Below are positions 8,948 to 17,643 of a stretch of 35,069 bases of DNA, piece by piece. Under the pieces are notes generated by a model. That model did not search any database, was not told the DNA's origin, and worked only from the letters and a program-made list of their open reading frames with translations. The DNA is from Actinomycetes bacterium (GTDB lineage Bacteria > Actinomycetota > Acidimicrobiia > Acidimicrobiales > JAAEMS01): NCBI GenBank assembly GCA_024225275.1, contig JAAEMS010000105.1, positions 1 through 35,069 of the forward strand, read 5' to 3'. The translations under genes and the position numbers were made by a program. The first letter of the stretch is position 1. Every line of letters starts with the position of its first letter.

Positions 8948-10498
8948 TCACGGCCGGTAGGTGAAGGACTGGGGGCCGGGGCGGAGGGTGGGCCAGACGA
9001 GATTGATCCAGCGACAGAGTTCGGTGCGGGTGTCGCGGGGGTCGATGATGTTCTCGATCTCGAAGAACTCAGCCGACCGGTGGGGCGAGCGCACCCGATT
9101 GAGGCGTTCGGTGATGGCCGCGAGGTGGCCGTCGGGGTCATCGACCTCAGCCAGTTCGGCCTTGTAGGCCACCTCGATGCCGCCTTCGATGGGCAGCGAG
9201 CCCCAGTCGCCGGATGGCCAGGCCCAACGCATCGGCTCAGCGCCGGGCTTGTTGTTGGCCGCCCCGGCCACGCCGAAAGCCTTGCGGATGACCACACAGC
9301 TGAACGGCACAGTGGCTTGGCCGAGGGCGGCGAGGGCCTGGGAGCCGAACCGGATGGTGGCCTCGTCCTCGGACTTCTTGCCGATCAGGAAGCCGGGGCA
9401 GTCCTCGAGGTGGACAATGGGCAGGTGGAAGGTCGAGGCCAGGTCGACCAGGCGGATGAGCTTGCGGCACGAATCGGCTGTCCAGCCCCCACCGTAGATG
9501 TAGGGGTCTTCGGCGAAGACGACCACCGGATAACCGTCGAGGCGGGCCAGGCCGGTGACGATCGACTTGCCCCAGCCCCGGCCGATCTCGAAGAAGGTGT
9601 CCTGATCGAAGACGGTCTCGACGATCGTTCTCATCTTGTAGACCCGGCGCGGCTCGCGGGGCACGGCACCGATGAGCTCCTCGTCGCGCCGCTTGGGATC
9701 ATCGGCGGGTTCGATGCGGGTGGGCAGCTCGTGAATCGAGGTGGGCAGGTACGACAGGAAGCGCCGGGCCCGCTCCATAGCCTCTTCCTCGGTGTCGACC
9801 TCATCGTCGATGGCTCCGTTCGAGGTGTGGATCGAGCTGGCCCCCAGCTCGAACTTGGTCATCGGCTCACCACCCGCGTACTCGACCAAGGCGGGGCCCG
9901 CGATCATCATCTGGGCCGTGTCCTTGACGATCAGCGAGTAGTGGGCGGTAGCCACCCGCGCCGCGCCGATACCGGCCACCGAGCCCAGTGCCAGCGACAC
10001 CGATGGGGAGACACCCAGGTGCTGGACGATCTTCTCCCAGCCGCTCAGCTCGGGGATGTAGGTGCGGCCGGCCATCTCGATCGTCTTGACTGACCCCCCG
10101 CCCCCCATGCCGTCGACCAGCCGGACGTGGGGCAGCCCCAGCTCGAGGGCCAGCCCCTCGGCGCGGTCCCGCTTGCCTTTGATGGAGGCATCGGCCGACC
10201 CTCCCCGCACAGTGAAGTCGTCACCCGACACCATCACTGGCCGGCCGTCGATCTCAGCGGTCCCGAACACGAAGTTCGACGGTGTGAAGTCGAGAAGCTC
10301 ACCGAACTCGTCGTACACCGCCACTCCGGCGGTGGTGCCAATCTCGTGAAACGTCCCGGCATCGACCACGAGCTCGATTCGTTCACGGATGGTGAGCTTG
10401 CCGAACTCGTGCTGGCGGGCCACCTTCTCGGAGCCACCCATACGGTGGGCCAGCTCCTGGCGATGGTGCAGCTCCTCGATCTCCGGTTCCCAGCTCAC
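8948..10498 (-). CDS. Acyl-CoA carboxylase, carboxyltransferase (beta) subunit
   Basis: A 516-residue carboxyltransferase with duplicated crotonase-like halves, as in propionyl-/methylcrotonyl-CoA carboxylase beta subunits and methylmalonyl-CoA decarboxylase alpha. The N-terminal half has GKLTIRERIELVVDAGTF, then VDGMGGGGSVKT and ALGSVAGIGAARVA. The C-terminal half has GYPVVVFAEDPYIYGGG, LVDLASTFHLPIVHLEDCPGFLIG and AFGVAGAANNKPG. Such enzymes move a carboxyl group from biotin to an acyl-CoA. No biotin carboxylase or biotin carrier gene is nearby, so the partner is elsewhere or the enzyme works with an unlinked alpha subunit. The GTG start is preceded by AAAGGGA. Substrate not determinable. 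Confidence 0.85.
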   Translation of the reverse strand: MSWEPEIEELHHRQELAHRMGGSEKVARQHEFGKLTIRERIELVVDAGTFHEIGTTAGVAVYDEFGELLDFTPSNFVFGTAEIDGRPVMVSGDDFTVRGGSADASIKGKRDRAEGLALELGLPHVRLVDGMGGGGSVKTIEMAGRTYIPELSGWEKIVQHLGVSPSVSLALGSVAGIGAARVATAHYSLIVKDTAQMMIAGPALVEYAGGEPMTKFELGASSIHTSNGAIDDEVDTEEEAMERARRFLSYLPTSIHELPTRIEPADDPKRRDEELIGAVPREPRRVYKMRTIVETVFDQDTFFEIGRGWGKSIVTGLARLDGYPVVVFAEDPYIYGGGWTADSCRKLIRLVDLASTFHLPIVHLEDCPGFLIGKKSEDEATIRFGSQALAALGQATVPFSCVVIRKAFGVAGAANNKPGAEPMRWAWPSGDWGSLPIEGGIEVAYKAELAEVDDPDGHLAAITERLNRVRSPHRSAEFFEIENIIDPRDTRTELCRWINLVWPTLRPGPQSFTYRP

Positions 10499-10561
10499 CC
10501 GTGTCCCTTTCGTGGTTGGCTCGAACCAGGATGGTGGCAGACCCGGGTGGCCGATGCAGCA

Positions 10562-11080
10562 CTAGAGCAACTCGGACCCCTGCGCCTGCATGGCAGCCGC
10601 CTGCCCGATGATCGACCGGAGGGCCGCCACGAGCCCGTCGACCTGGGCCGGATCGAGGTCGGTCATCCAGCCCAGCTCCCGTTGGTGCTGGGCCGCGAAG
10701 GCCTCGGCCACGATCGCGGCGCCAGCGTCACTGAGATCAACGATGACCCGCCGACCGTCGCGGTCGTGAGGGCGGCGGGTCACCAGATCGTCCCGCTCGA
10801 GAGTGTTGAGGACCGATGAGACGGCGGCCCGGGAGACGCCAGAGAATCTGGCCAGGGTGCTGGGATCCATCTCACCGTCGACCCAGAGGCAGAGCATGAC
10901 GCGGAACCCAGCCCACGAGAAGCCTCGAGGCCTATGCACGTGGGTCTCGAAGTCGTGGCCCATCAAGTTGGCCAGGCGGAGGAGGTCAAGTACCGCGGTC
11001 ATGACCCCCGGGTCGGTGTCAGGTCGAGCGTCAACCACCCGGCGGCGGGCCTGGTCCTCGAAACTGTCGCTTGTTGTCAC
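10562..11080 (-). CDS. MarR-family transcriptional regulator
   Basis: A 172-residue winged-helix regulator. The core DPSTLARFSGVSRAAVSSVLNTLERDDLVTRR followed by DRDGRRVIVDLSDAG is the MarR helix-turn-helix and wing (roughly residues 60-120). GTG 11080 is chosen because codon bias fades upstream, although the frame stays open to 11440. It sits between the thiolase and carboxyltransferase genes on the same strand and probably regulates this acyl-CoA cluster. MarR regulators often respond to aromatic or acyl-CoA ligands; the ligand here is unknown. No clear palindrome was found in the 218 nt upstream. Confidence 0.82.
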   Translation of the reverse strand: MTTSDSFEDQARRRVVDARPDTDPGVMTAVLDLLRLANLMGHDFETHVHRPRGFSWAGFRVMLCLWVDGEMDPSTLARFSGVSRAAVSSVLNTLERDDLVTRRPHDRDGRRVIVDLSDAGAAIVAEAFAAQHQRELGWMTDLDPAQVDGLVAALRSIIGQAAAMQAQGSELL

Positions 11081-11298
11081 CCGCCCATTGTCGCCGCTCG
11101 GGGAGAGGAAGCCCACCGGGACAATGCCACCGCGGCGAGCAGTCCGGTGGCCCCGCACTGTGCTCGCCGGCTTCGGCCAGCCGGCCCTGGGCCTGCGCAC
11201 CCAGGTAGCGAAATGGGGTGGGGCGCGGCGCAGCCCGGAACCCCATCGGGATCCCGGGCCGCTATTCGAGCAGAGCTTGGTCTGGAGGGTGGAGACGA

Positions 11299-12489
11299 TC
11301 AGCCCTCTTCGGCACCCACGATCGACACGAACGACACACACTCGCCGGGAGCCCCGCCGAGGTTGTGGGTCATGCCGAGAGTCTTGTTGGTCTCGATCTG
11401 GCGCTCGGGCGGAGCCTGGCCCCTCAACTGGAGCCAGCACTCGAACAGCATCCGCAGACCGGAGGCGCCGATCGGGTGGCCGAAGCTCTTCAAGCCGCCA
11501 TCGGGGTTGACGGGCAGGTCACCGTCGAGGTCGTAGGTCCCGGCCAGGACCTCCTTCCATGCGGTGCCCCGCTCGGCGAAACCGAGGTCCTCCATGAGGA
11601 CGAGCTCGGTTGGGGTGAAGCAATCATGGACCTCGGCCATGGCGATCTCGCCGCGGGGGTCGGTGACGCCGGCCTGGGTGTAGGCATCCTCGGCTGAACG
11701 CTGCACCTCGAGGAACGAGGTGTAGTCGTAGGTGGGGTCGATGGGGCCCGCCGCGGGGCCGGCCACGAACGAGAGCGCCTTCACGTACAGGGGATTGTCG
11801 GTGTACTTGTGGGCGTCCTCGGCCCGGCAGATGATGGCCGCGGCCGAGCCGTCGGACACACCTGAGCAGTCGAAGATACCGAGGGGGCCGGCGATCAGGG
11901 GCGAATTGCAGATGACGTCCATGCCCACCTCCTTCTTGAACTGGGCGCGGGGGTTGAGGGCACCGTTCTTGTGGTTCTTCCACGCGATGCGGGTGAGGAC
12001 GTCCTTCATCTGGTCCGTGTCGACGCCGTACTTGTTGGCGTAGGCCGGGGCCAGAAGGCTGAAGGTGGCCGGCGCGGTGAGCGAAGCCTCGGTGCCGTCG
12101 GAGGGTGGACGACTGCCGGTCAGGCCGGAAAAGCCCGAGTCCTTGAGCTTCTCGACACCTACGGCCATAACCAAGTCGTAGGCGCCCGACGCCACCGCGT
12201 AACACGCGTTGCGGAAGGCCTCGGAGCCGGTGGCGCACATGTTCTCGAGCCGGGTGACCGGCTTGTAGTCGATCTTCAGCGGCCGCGACAGGGTGAGGCC
12301 GGAGACCCCGGACCCCATGGTGCCGAGCCAGAAGGCGTCGATCTGTTCCTTCTCGACACCGCTGGTGTCGAACGCCTCCATGCAGGCGTCGACCAGCAGG
12401 TCGTCGGTTCCCTTGTCCCAGTGCTCACCGAAGGGCGTACAGCCCATGCCGACGATGGCCACCTGGTCCTTGATGCCGTTGGATGACAT
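11299..12489 (-). CDS. Thiolase-family acetyl-CoA acetyltransferase
   Basis: A 396-residue SCP-x/acetyl-CoA-acetyltransferase-like thiolase. The nucleophilic cysteine lies in LENMCATGSEAFRNA near residue 85. Downstream are the VHDCFTPTELV segment and GGLKSFGHPIGASGLRM, which provides the active-site histidine. The C-terminus reads NLGGAPGECVSFVSIVG. Thiolases of this group cleave or condense acyl-CoAs and in actinobacteria often sit beside HMG-CoA-synthase-like and OB-fold proteins, as here: the fusion gene ends 65 nt upstream. AGGGGAAAG precedes the ATG. The substrate is unknown; a lipid or steroid side-chain role is possible but not shown. Confidence 0.85.
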   Translation of the reverse strand: MSSNGIKDQVAIVGMGCTPFGEHWDKGTDDLLVDACMEAFDTSGVEKEQIDAFWLGTMGSGVSGLTLSRPLKIDYKPVTRLENMCATGSEAFRNACYAVASGAYDLVMAVGVEKLKDSGFSGLTGSRPPSDGTEASLTAPATFSLLAPAYANKYGVDTDQMKDVLTRIAWKNHKNGALNPRAQFKKEVGMDVICNSPLIAGPLGIFDCSGVSDGSAAAIICRAEDAHKYTDNPLYVKALSFVAGPAAGPIDPTYDYTSFLEVQRSAEDAYTQAGVTDPRGEIAMAEVHDCFTPTELVLMEDLGFAERGTAWKEVLAGTYDLDGDLPVNPDGGLKSFGHPIGASGLRMLFECWLQLRGQAPPERQIETNKTLGMTHNLGGAPGECVSFVSIVGAEEG

Positions 12490-12554
12490 AACTTTCCCCT
12501 GTCTGTTGACCGGTAGTGCTCTGCTCGAATACTGATCTGCTCGAATGTGCTGTC

Positions 12555-13958
12555 TCAGCTCGCGGGGCGAGCTTTCCAGAAGTAGTTGTGGATGCCGTCA
12601 GCGGTGAACAGACGGCGGAAGGTCATCTCGACCCGGTCGCCGATAGCCACCGAATCGGGATCGACGTCGGTCATCTCGCACTGGAACCGACCGCCACCAT
12701 CGAAGTCGATGACGGCGGCGACCATGGGCGGGTTGAGCGAATAGGCCAGACGATCGATGGTGAACGTGGCGATGGTGGCGGGAACGTCGGCCATACGAAT
12801 GGCATCCATCTCGTCGACGGCGCCGCCCACGACCGAGACCCGGGTCGGGGGTAGGTGGATGGCGCCGCTGGAGCGGTCCTTGGAGCCGATGAAGCCGTAC
12901 TTCCAGTCTTCGCTGCGGCCGGCCGGCGGAGCACCGGGACGGTCAGGCTCGGGGCGGCGAGGCGGCTCACGGTCGAGGTAGCCGCGCCAGGTCAGGAAGT
13001 TCGTGTACGACAGCCCGACACTGCCGCCGGCGACCTGGTCGGCTACCGAGCTGGCCGGCGTGTAGCCGGCGATGGCGTCAGTGGTTCGGAACAGGCCGAC
13101 GTCAACCCCGTCGCCCAAATGGACCACGAGGATCACCTGGCCCGGCTCGGCGACGTCGAGGGCCGCGGCCAGGCCCAGACCGGCCTGGGCGGAGCCCACA
13201 TTGCCGACCTCGTTGTCGAGGGTGTCGACGTACTTGCTGGGATCAACGCCAATGAACTTGGGCGCGCCCCGCTTGGCTCGGGCGTGAAGCCCAGCGAGCA
13301 CGACATGGTCGACCTGCTCGGGGGTGAGGTCGGCGGCGTGGTAGGCCCGCTTCACGGCGTCTTCCACCATGGGCAGGTAGGCGTTCTCGCCGTAGCGCTC
13401 CTCCCACACCTTGGAGAAGCGCTCACCGGGGGTACGCCAACGATCGATGAACTCACGGGTGGACGACGAGCCACCGATGTACTCGGCGATGAGAGGTCCG
13501 CCATCGTCGCTGCCGACAACAATGGCGACCGCCCCGTCCCCGCCCGATGCCTCGTCGCTGCCCGACGGCATACCGGTACGGATGTCGGAACCGATGGTGA
13601 GGGCCGCCCCGTTCCAGTTGAGGCCGGCGGCCATGGCCCCGATCCACGAACGGGTCGAGCCGTTCATGTCGACGGCCATGACATCGTCGGAGAGGTCCAG
13701 GGCCGCCTGGATGGCCGTGGCGTTGGTCTTGTCGAGGTAGGCAGGATCGGCCGTGGAGAACAGGACCGCACCCGGCGAAGCGTCGGTGGACTTGAGCGCC
13801 AGGCGAGCCGCTTCTGCCCCCATGGTCGTGGTGTCCTCGTCATAGGACGCAACCGCCCGGGTGCCGCGGCCGCCACCAGCCCCGAGGGCCTTGGTGATCT
13901 CGCTGCGATCCATCCGGTTGAACGGCAGGTACGCCCCGTAGGCGATAATTCCCCGCAT
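12555..13958 (-). CDS. HMG-CoA-synthase-like / DUF35 OB-fold fusion protein
   Basis: A 467-residue fusion. Residues 1 to about 320 resemble the thiolase-fold HMG-CoA synthase/ketoacyl synthase III family, including the histidine region VVLAGLHARAKRG and the asparagine loop NEVGNVGSAQAGLGLA. The C-terminal part (about 350-467) resembles a DUF35 OB-fold protein. The protein contains only one cysteine (Cys427). No cysteine is found in the segment VDMNGSTRSWIGAM (residues 96-109) where the nucleophile would lie, and the DUF35 zinc-ribbon ligands are replaced (GSKDRSSGAIHLPPTRVS, 358-375). It may therefore be a non-catalytic partner of the adjacent thiolase. The start at 13958 follows AAGGGGAG. 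Confidence 0.72.
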   Translation of the reverse strand: MRGIIAYGAYLPFNRMDRSEITKALGAGGGRGTRAVASYDEDTTTMGAEAARLALKSTDASPGAVLFSTADPAYLDKTNATAIQAALDLSDDVMAVDMNGSTRSWIGAMAAGLNWNGAALTIGSDIRTGMPSGSDEASGGDGAVAIVVGSDDGGPLIAEYIGGSSSTREFIDRWRTPGERFSKVWEERYGENAYLPMVEDAVKRAYHAADLTPEQVDHVVLAGLHARAKRGAPKFIGVDPSKYVDTLDNEVGNVGSAQAGLGLAAALDVAEPGQVILVVHLGDGVDVGLFRTTDAIAGYTPASSVADQVAGGSVGLSYTNFLTWRGYLDREPPRRPEPDRPGAPPAGRSEDWKYGFIGSKDRSSGAIHLPPTRVSVVGGAVDEMDAIRMADVPATIATFTIDRLAYSLNPPMVAAVIDFDGGGRFQCEMTDVDPDSVAIGDRVEMTFRRLFTADGIHNYFWKARPAS

Positions 13959-14270
13959 ATCTCCCCTTCGATCGGTTGTGGGACCGGCAGAAGAACCAGT
14001 CGCAGCCAGTGTAACGCCCTCTCGGGACGGGTGTCCCGGTAGGGCATCCTGGCCAAAGGATGGGCCCGGCGGCCCAGCCGGCCCGATCACACCTGGGTCG
14101 GGCGGATCATCATCGGAGCCAGGGCCTTATCTGCTCCGCCTGGGTGCCGTTGCTCTGTCCGAAGGAACTATCGGAGGAGGCAATGATCCTCCGGGCTCCA
14201 ACCGATCACAGTGGCCCGGCGGGGAGTCAGTGGCGAAACCGATGTCTGATCCTGTGTGGAGTACGAACTG
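13959..14270. other. Intergenic region between divergent genes
   Basis: These 312 bases separate the minus-strand fusion gene from the plus-strand small gene. They hold short inverted repeats, CGGGAC/GTCCCG at 14023-14038 (4-nt loop) and GGAGGA/TCCTCC at 14173-14192 (8-nt loop), which could be hairpins or operators. I recognise no known riboswitch, including the c-di-GMP types that might be expected before a GGDEF gene. Confidence 0.4.
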
Positions 14271-14498
14271 ATGTCTCAGACCTCATTCATCCCCAGAGCC
14301 AGCGCCGGCAACACGGTGCTGACGCCGGCCGTCCGCGAACCGGCCGCGGTGAGCAAGAACGTGAGACTCGAGGGTGAGGGCTGGACCGGAGTGCCCGTCG
14401 GCCGCGACGACGTCAGTCGGGTGATCGGCGCCACCCGGAGCGGAGCAACCTGGTCGGAAGCGACCTGGCCTGGAAACGGCTGGCTCGTTGACACCTGA
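14271..14498 (+). CDS. Small hypothetical protein coupled to the GGDEF-EAL gene
   Basis: A 75-residue frame that I do not recognise. Support for coding: roughly 80% G/C at third codon positions by eye, a GGAG motif 9 nt before the ATG, and an 11-nt overlap of its end with the TTG start of the GGDEF-EAL gene. The product is soluble-looking, with two tryptophan repeats near the end (TRSGATWSEATWPGNGW) and no signal peptide. It could be a small regulator of the downstream c-di-GMP enzyme, or the frame could be a chance one within a leader. Confidence 0.42.
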   Translation: MSQTSFIPRASAGNTVLTPAVREPAAVSKNVRLEGEGWTGVPVGRDDVSRVIGATRSGATWSEATWPGNGWLVDT

Positions 14499-17016
14499 GC
14501 CTGACGTAGCTTCCCGCTCGCTCGACGAGCCGATTCGGGCCCACCCCTCGAGGCAGGTCCGAGTTCCCACGTCCATCGCCGTATACACGATGATCCTGGC
14601 CGGCATCACGATCGGGCTGTTGACGATCACCGCCGAGCCGGGCCTGGCCACCGCTGGCAGCTGGCATATCCCGTGGCTGGCCCTGGTCGCCGCCTTCGCC
14701 GCGACCGAAGCCACCGCCCTGAACGTGGAGATCCGCCGCGAGGCCCACACGGTCTCGCTCAGTTCCCTCCCCCTGCTGGTCGGGCTGGTGATGTCGAGTC
14801 CGATCGAGCTGGTGACCGCCCGCCTCCTGGGGTTCGCCGTGATCGCCCTCTTCATCCGCCGGTCGGCCATACTCAAGACCAGCTGGAACCTGAGCCTCGT
14901 GGCGGCCGAGTCGAGCCTGGCCTTCCTCATCGTCCGCACCTTTGTTGGCACCGGTCAGCCGGACGGTGGCCTCGACTGGATGCTCGTACTCGCTGGCCTC
15001 CTCGCCGCCGAGCTCTTCAGCCTCGTGGCGGTACCGCTCGTGATCATGATCTCGAGCCAGCGGGTACAGCCCGAGCTCTTGGCCCAGATCGGCCGATCCC
15101 ACCTCCTGGCCGCGTTGACCGCCGCGTTCGCCGTCGTCGCCGGAGCCGCAGCCCTACAGTCTCCGGCCCTCCTGGTTCTCGCTTGCGTGCCGGTGCTGGG
15201 CATCGCTCTCCTACTGCGCGTTCTCGGTCGGCTGGGCAAGGAACACGATGATCTCCAGCAGGTGCACGGCTTCACCATCGCCATCGCCGGCCCCGACCCC
15301 CTCGATATTGGGCTGCGGCGACTGGCCGAGATCCTGCGGGCCAATGGTGCAGCGATCGTCCACCGCGACGCCGACAATCACCTCCAGCTCCGGGTCTTCA
15401 CCTCGTACCAGATGTCCGACAGGGTGCTCGAACCCACCCACGACGCCCCGTTCCCCTCGGACGTAATTTCCAGCACCAGCAGCGAGATGCGGCCGGCTTG
15501 GCTCGACGCGGTGGCCCGCTCAGTGCGAGCCGAAGAGGTACTGGCCACCGGCATCCCCTGGAAGGGGTCGGAGAACGCCGCCATCGTGGCCTTCGACCGA
15601 CTGGGCACATCCGAGCAGTTCTCCGCCGAGGAGACCATGCTCTTCGGCTCCCTGTGTCGCACCCTCGGGGCCCGCCTCTCGACCGAGCAACTGCTCGAGC
15701 GGCTCGAGATCCAGGCCCTGGAGGACAGCCTGACCGGCCTGGCCAACCGCCACGCATTCGAGCAATTCCTCGACGAACGGTCGACCCGGACCGACGATCC
15801 CGCCTGCCTGCTCCTGCTCGACATAGACCGCTTCAAGGACGTCAACGACACTCTGGGCCACCAAGTCGGTGACGACCTTCTGCGCAGCTTCGCCGACCGG
15901 CTGGCCGGGGCCGTGCGCAACTCCGATCAGGTGGCCCGCCTGAGCGGGGACGAGTTCGCGGTGTGGACCGACCTGGCCGACGCCGGCAACATCGTTGAGC
16001 GCGTCGAGTCCCTGACCGCCAAGCTGTGCGGCCCCACCACTCTGGAGGGGATCAGTTTCGACGTGTCGGTGAGCACCGGCATCGTCCGCTTCCCCGAGCA
16101 CGGCACCGGTGCCGCTGAGCTTCTCCGGCGGGCCGACGTGGCCATGTACGAGGCCAAGCGCACCCAGCAGCCCTGGTACATCTACGACCCGACGATCGAC
16201 AAGCACACCCCCCGCCGCCTCCAGCTGGCCGCCAGCCTCCGCGAGGGCATCCAGGCCGGAGAGATTGACGTCCATCTCCAGCCCAAGGTCGACTTCGCCA
16301 GCCGCATGGTCGTGGGGGCTGAAGCTCTCGTGCGCTGGAACCACCCCGAGCACGGCTTGGTCTCGCCCGGGGAGTTCGTTCCCATCGTGGAGCAGAGTGG
16401 CCTCGCCGGCGACCTCACCCGCGCCGTTCTCCGGGCTGCCCTGCGCGACCTCAGGGCCCTCCACGGCGTTTATCCCGAGCTCACCGTCGCAGTCAACCTG
16501 ACCGCCCGAGACGTCCTGGACCCCGGCCTCCCCCAAGATGTTGCCGACATCCTCACCGAGTTCGATCTCCCCGGGACGGCCCTCGTCCTCGAAGTGACCG
16601 AGAGCTCGATGGTGGTCGACTTCGAGACCGGGGTCGACACCCTCGAACGGCTTCGTGCCCAGGGCTGCAAGGTCGCCATCGACGACTTCGGCACCGGCTA
16701 TGCGTCACTGAGCTACCTGCAGCGGCTTCCGGCCGACGAGCTGAAGATCGACCGCAGCTTCGTAGCGCGTTGCGCGGTGAACGCCCAGGACCACACCATC
16801 GTGTTGTCGACCATCAACCTCGCCCACGACCTGGGTCTCGTCGTGGTGGGCGAGGGCGTCGAGGATGTCCGCACCGCGGAACTGCTCGCCTCGATGGGCT
16901 GTGACCTGCTCCAGGGCTTCCTGGTGGCGCGGCCCCTGCCCCTCGGTGATTTCGCGGACTGGATGCTCGACTGGCAGTCAGCCAAGGAGTCCCTGGGAAC
17001 CTGGCCCAATCGCTAG
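14488..17016 (+). CDS. Membrane-bound GGDEF-EAL c-di-GMP turnover protein
   Basis: An 842-residue protein with about seven hydrophobic segments in residues 30-250, a GAF-like region (about 255-400), a GGDEF domain (about 410-575) and an EAL phosphodiesterase domain (about 585-835). The GGDEF active-site signature reads SGDEF (486-490). The inhibitory RxxD site (RNSD) lies five residues before it. The EAL domain keeps EALVRW (from 612), NLTARD, LEVTES, DDFGTGYASL, KIDRSF, EGVED and QGFLVARPLP, so phosphodiesterase activity is expected; cyclase activity with Ser in place of the first Gly is uncertain. TTG is the only start codon before the first membrane segment, and an upstream in-frame stop lies at 14422. 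Confidence 0.87.
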   Translation: MTPEPDVASRSLDEPIRAHPSRQVRVPTSIAVYTMILAGITIGLLTITAEPGLATAGSWHIPWLALVAAFAATEATALNVEIRREAHTVSLSSLPLLVGLVMSSPIELVTARLLGFAVIALFIRRSAILKTSWNLSLVAAESSLAFLIVRTFVGTGQPDGGLDWMLVLAGLLAAELFSLVAVPLVIMISSQRVQPELLAQIGRSHLLAALTAAFAVVAGAAALQSPALLVLACVPVLGIALLLRVLGRLGKEHDDLQQVHGFTIAIAGPDPLDIGLRRLAEILRANGAAIVHRDADNHLQLRVFTSYQMSDRVLEPTHDAPFPSDVISSTSSEMRPAWLDAVARSVRAEEVLATGIPWKGSENAAIVAFDRLGTSEQFSAEETMLFGSLCRTLGARLSTEQLLERLEIQALEDSLTGLANRHAFEQFLDERSTRTDDPACLLLLDIDRFKDVNDTLGHQVGDDLLRSFADRLAGAVRNSDQVARLSGDEFAVWTDLADAGNIVERVESLTAKLCGPTTLEGISFDVSVSTGIVRFPEHGTGAAELLRRADVAMYEAKRTQQPWYIYDPTIDKHTPRRLQLAASLREGIQAGEIDVHLQPKVDFASRMVVGAEALVRWNHPEHGLVSPGEFVPIVEQSGLAGDLTRAVLRAALRDLRALHGVYPELTVAVNLTARDVLDPGLPQDVADILTEFDLPGTALVLEVTESSMVVDFETGVDTLERLRAQGCKVAIDDFGTGYASLSYLQRLPADELKIDRSFVARCAVNAQDHTIVLSTINLAHDLGLVVVGEGVEDVRTAELLASMGCDLLQGFLVARPLPLGDFADWMLDWQSAKESLGTWPNR

Positions 17017-17171
17017 TTCCGGCCAATCCCCGCGTTCTCGATCGACAGGGCTGCCCGGGGCCAGAACCAGATCAGCGAAAGGCGAAGTGGGTCCCAGGAC
17101 ACCGGGGCATCCATGTGGGTGTGGCGATCTACGAAACCGGGCGTGACGACCCGCCCCACCAGGGTTCCAGA
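17013..17171 (-). pseudogene. Amidohydrolase (D-aminoacylase-like) relic
   Basis: Between the GGDEF-EAL stop and the hotdog gene stop, the minus strand reads about 50 stop-free codons. They contain GRVVTPGFVDRHTHMDAPVS followed by WDP. This is the hallmark metal-binding HxH strand of N-acyl-D-amino-acid deacylases and related amidohydrolases. The frame is the continuation of the hotdog frame beyond its TAG, lacks any start, and loses similarity after WDP. It is best read as a short remnant of a deleted gene. Confidence 0.6.
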
Positions 17172-17624
17172 CTATGACCCCAGGTTCTGGCGCGGGAGTT
17201 GGCGGGGTCGGGCGTAGCTGCCCTGAGCGACGGCGGTGGGACGGTCGCGGTCATCGGTCCACACGGTGACCGAACCGACGATGGTGCGACCGCCCACCGA
17301 ATCGAGGACAGCCCGGGCGAAGCCGGTCGAGCCGGTGGCAGGGCGCAGGAACCGGATCGACATCTCGCTGGTCATGGCCATGGCCTCGAAACCAATGGCC
17401 CCGAAGCAGGCAAACCACAGCGCCATGTCGGCCAGGCCGAACTGGGTGGGACCGGAGATGAATCCGCCGGGCCGGAGCTGATTGGCATCGATTCCCCGGG
17501 AGACCACGGTGTGGCGCCCCGAGATCTCGAGGCACCGGCACAAGGGCCCGTCGGGCCACGATTCGTTGGCGAAAGCCTCGACGCTGACGGTAGTGACGCC
17601 CTCGGCTGCTGGGGGGAACTGCAT
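17172..17624 (-). CDS. Hotdog-fold acyl-CoA thioesterase-like protein
   Basis: A 150-residue PaaI/YbgC-like hotdog protein. Visible traits are the central helix region RPGGFISGPTQFGLADMALWF, where a Gly/Pro-rich turn precedes the long helix, and a following strand EMSIRFLRPATGSTGFARA. The C-terminal half ends GSVTVWTDDRDRPTAVAQGSY, as in thioesterases that keep a degraded AQGSY/AxGT ending. Such proteins hydrolyse acyl-CoA thioesters. ATG 17624 is preferred because the longer frame (to 17693) would overlap the nfuA-like gene; with this start the gap to that gene is 19 nt, suggesting one transcript. No good ribosome binding site is visible, so the start is tentative. Confidence 0.7.
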   Translation of the reverse strand: MQFPPAAEGVTTVSVEAFANESWPDGPLCRCLEISGRHTVVSRGIDANQLRPGGFISGPTQFGLADMALWFACFGAIGFEAMAMTSEMSIRFLRPATGSTGFARAVLDSVGGRTIVGSVTVWTDDRDRPTAVAQGSYARPRQLPRQNLGS

Positions 17625-17643
17625 CAGCTGAGAGTAGGAGAGG

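Noticed and set aside
10499..10561. TGGTTGGCTCGAACCAGGA-like arm as part of a tRNA gene
   Set aside because: The gap is 63 nt and no cloverleaf with acceptor and anticodon stems can be drawn.
12855..14042. Plus-strand 395-codon open frame opposite the HMGCS-like gene
   Set aside because: Low-complexity G/V/R/D-rich translation typical of antisense frames in GC-rich DNA, with the minus-strand gene well supported.
14060..14377. Alternative plus-strand frame before the GGDEF-EAL gene
   Set aside because: Codon positions show no G/C bias and it conflicts with the better supported small frame at 14271.
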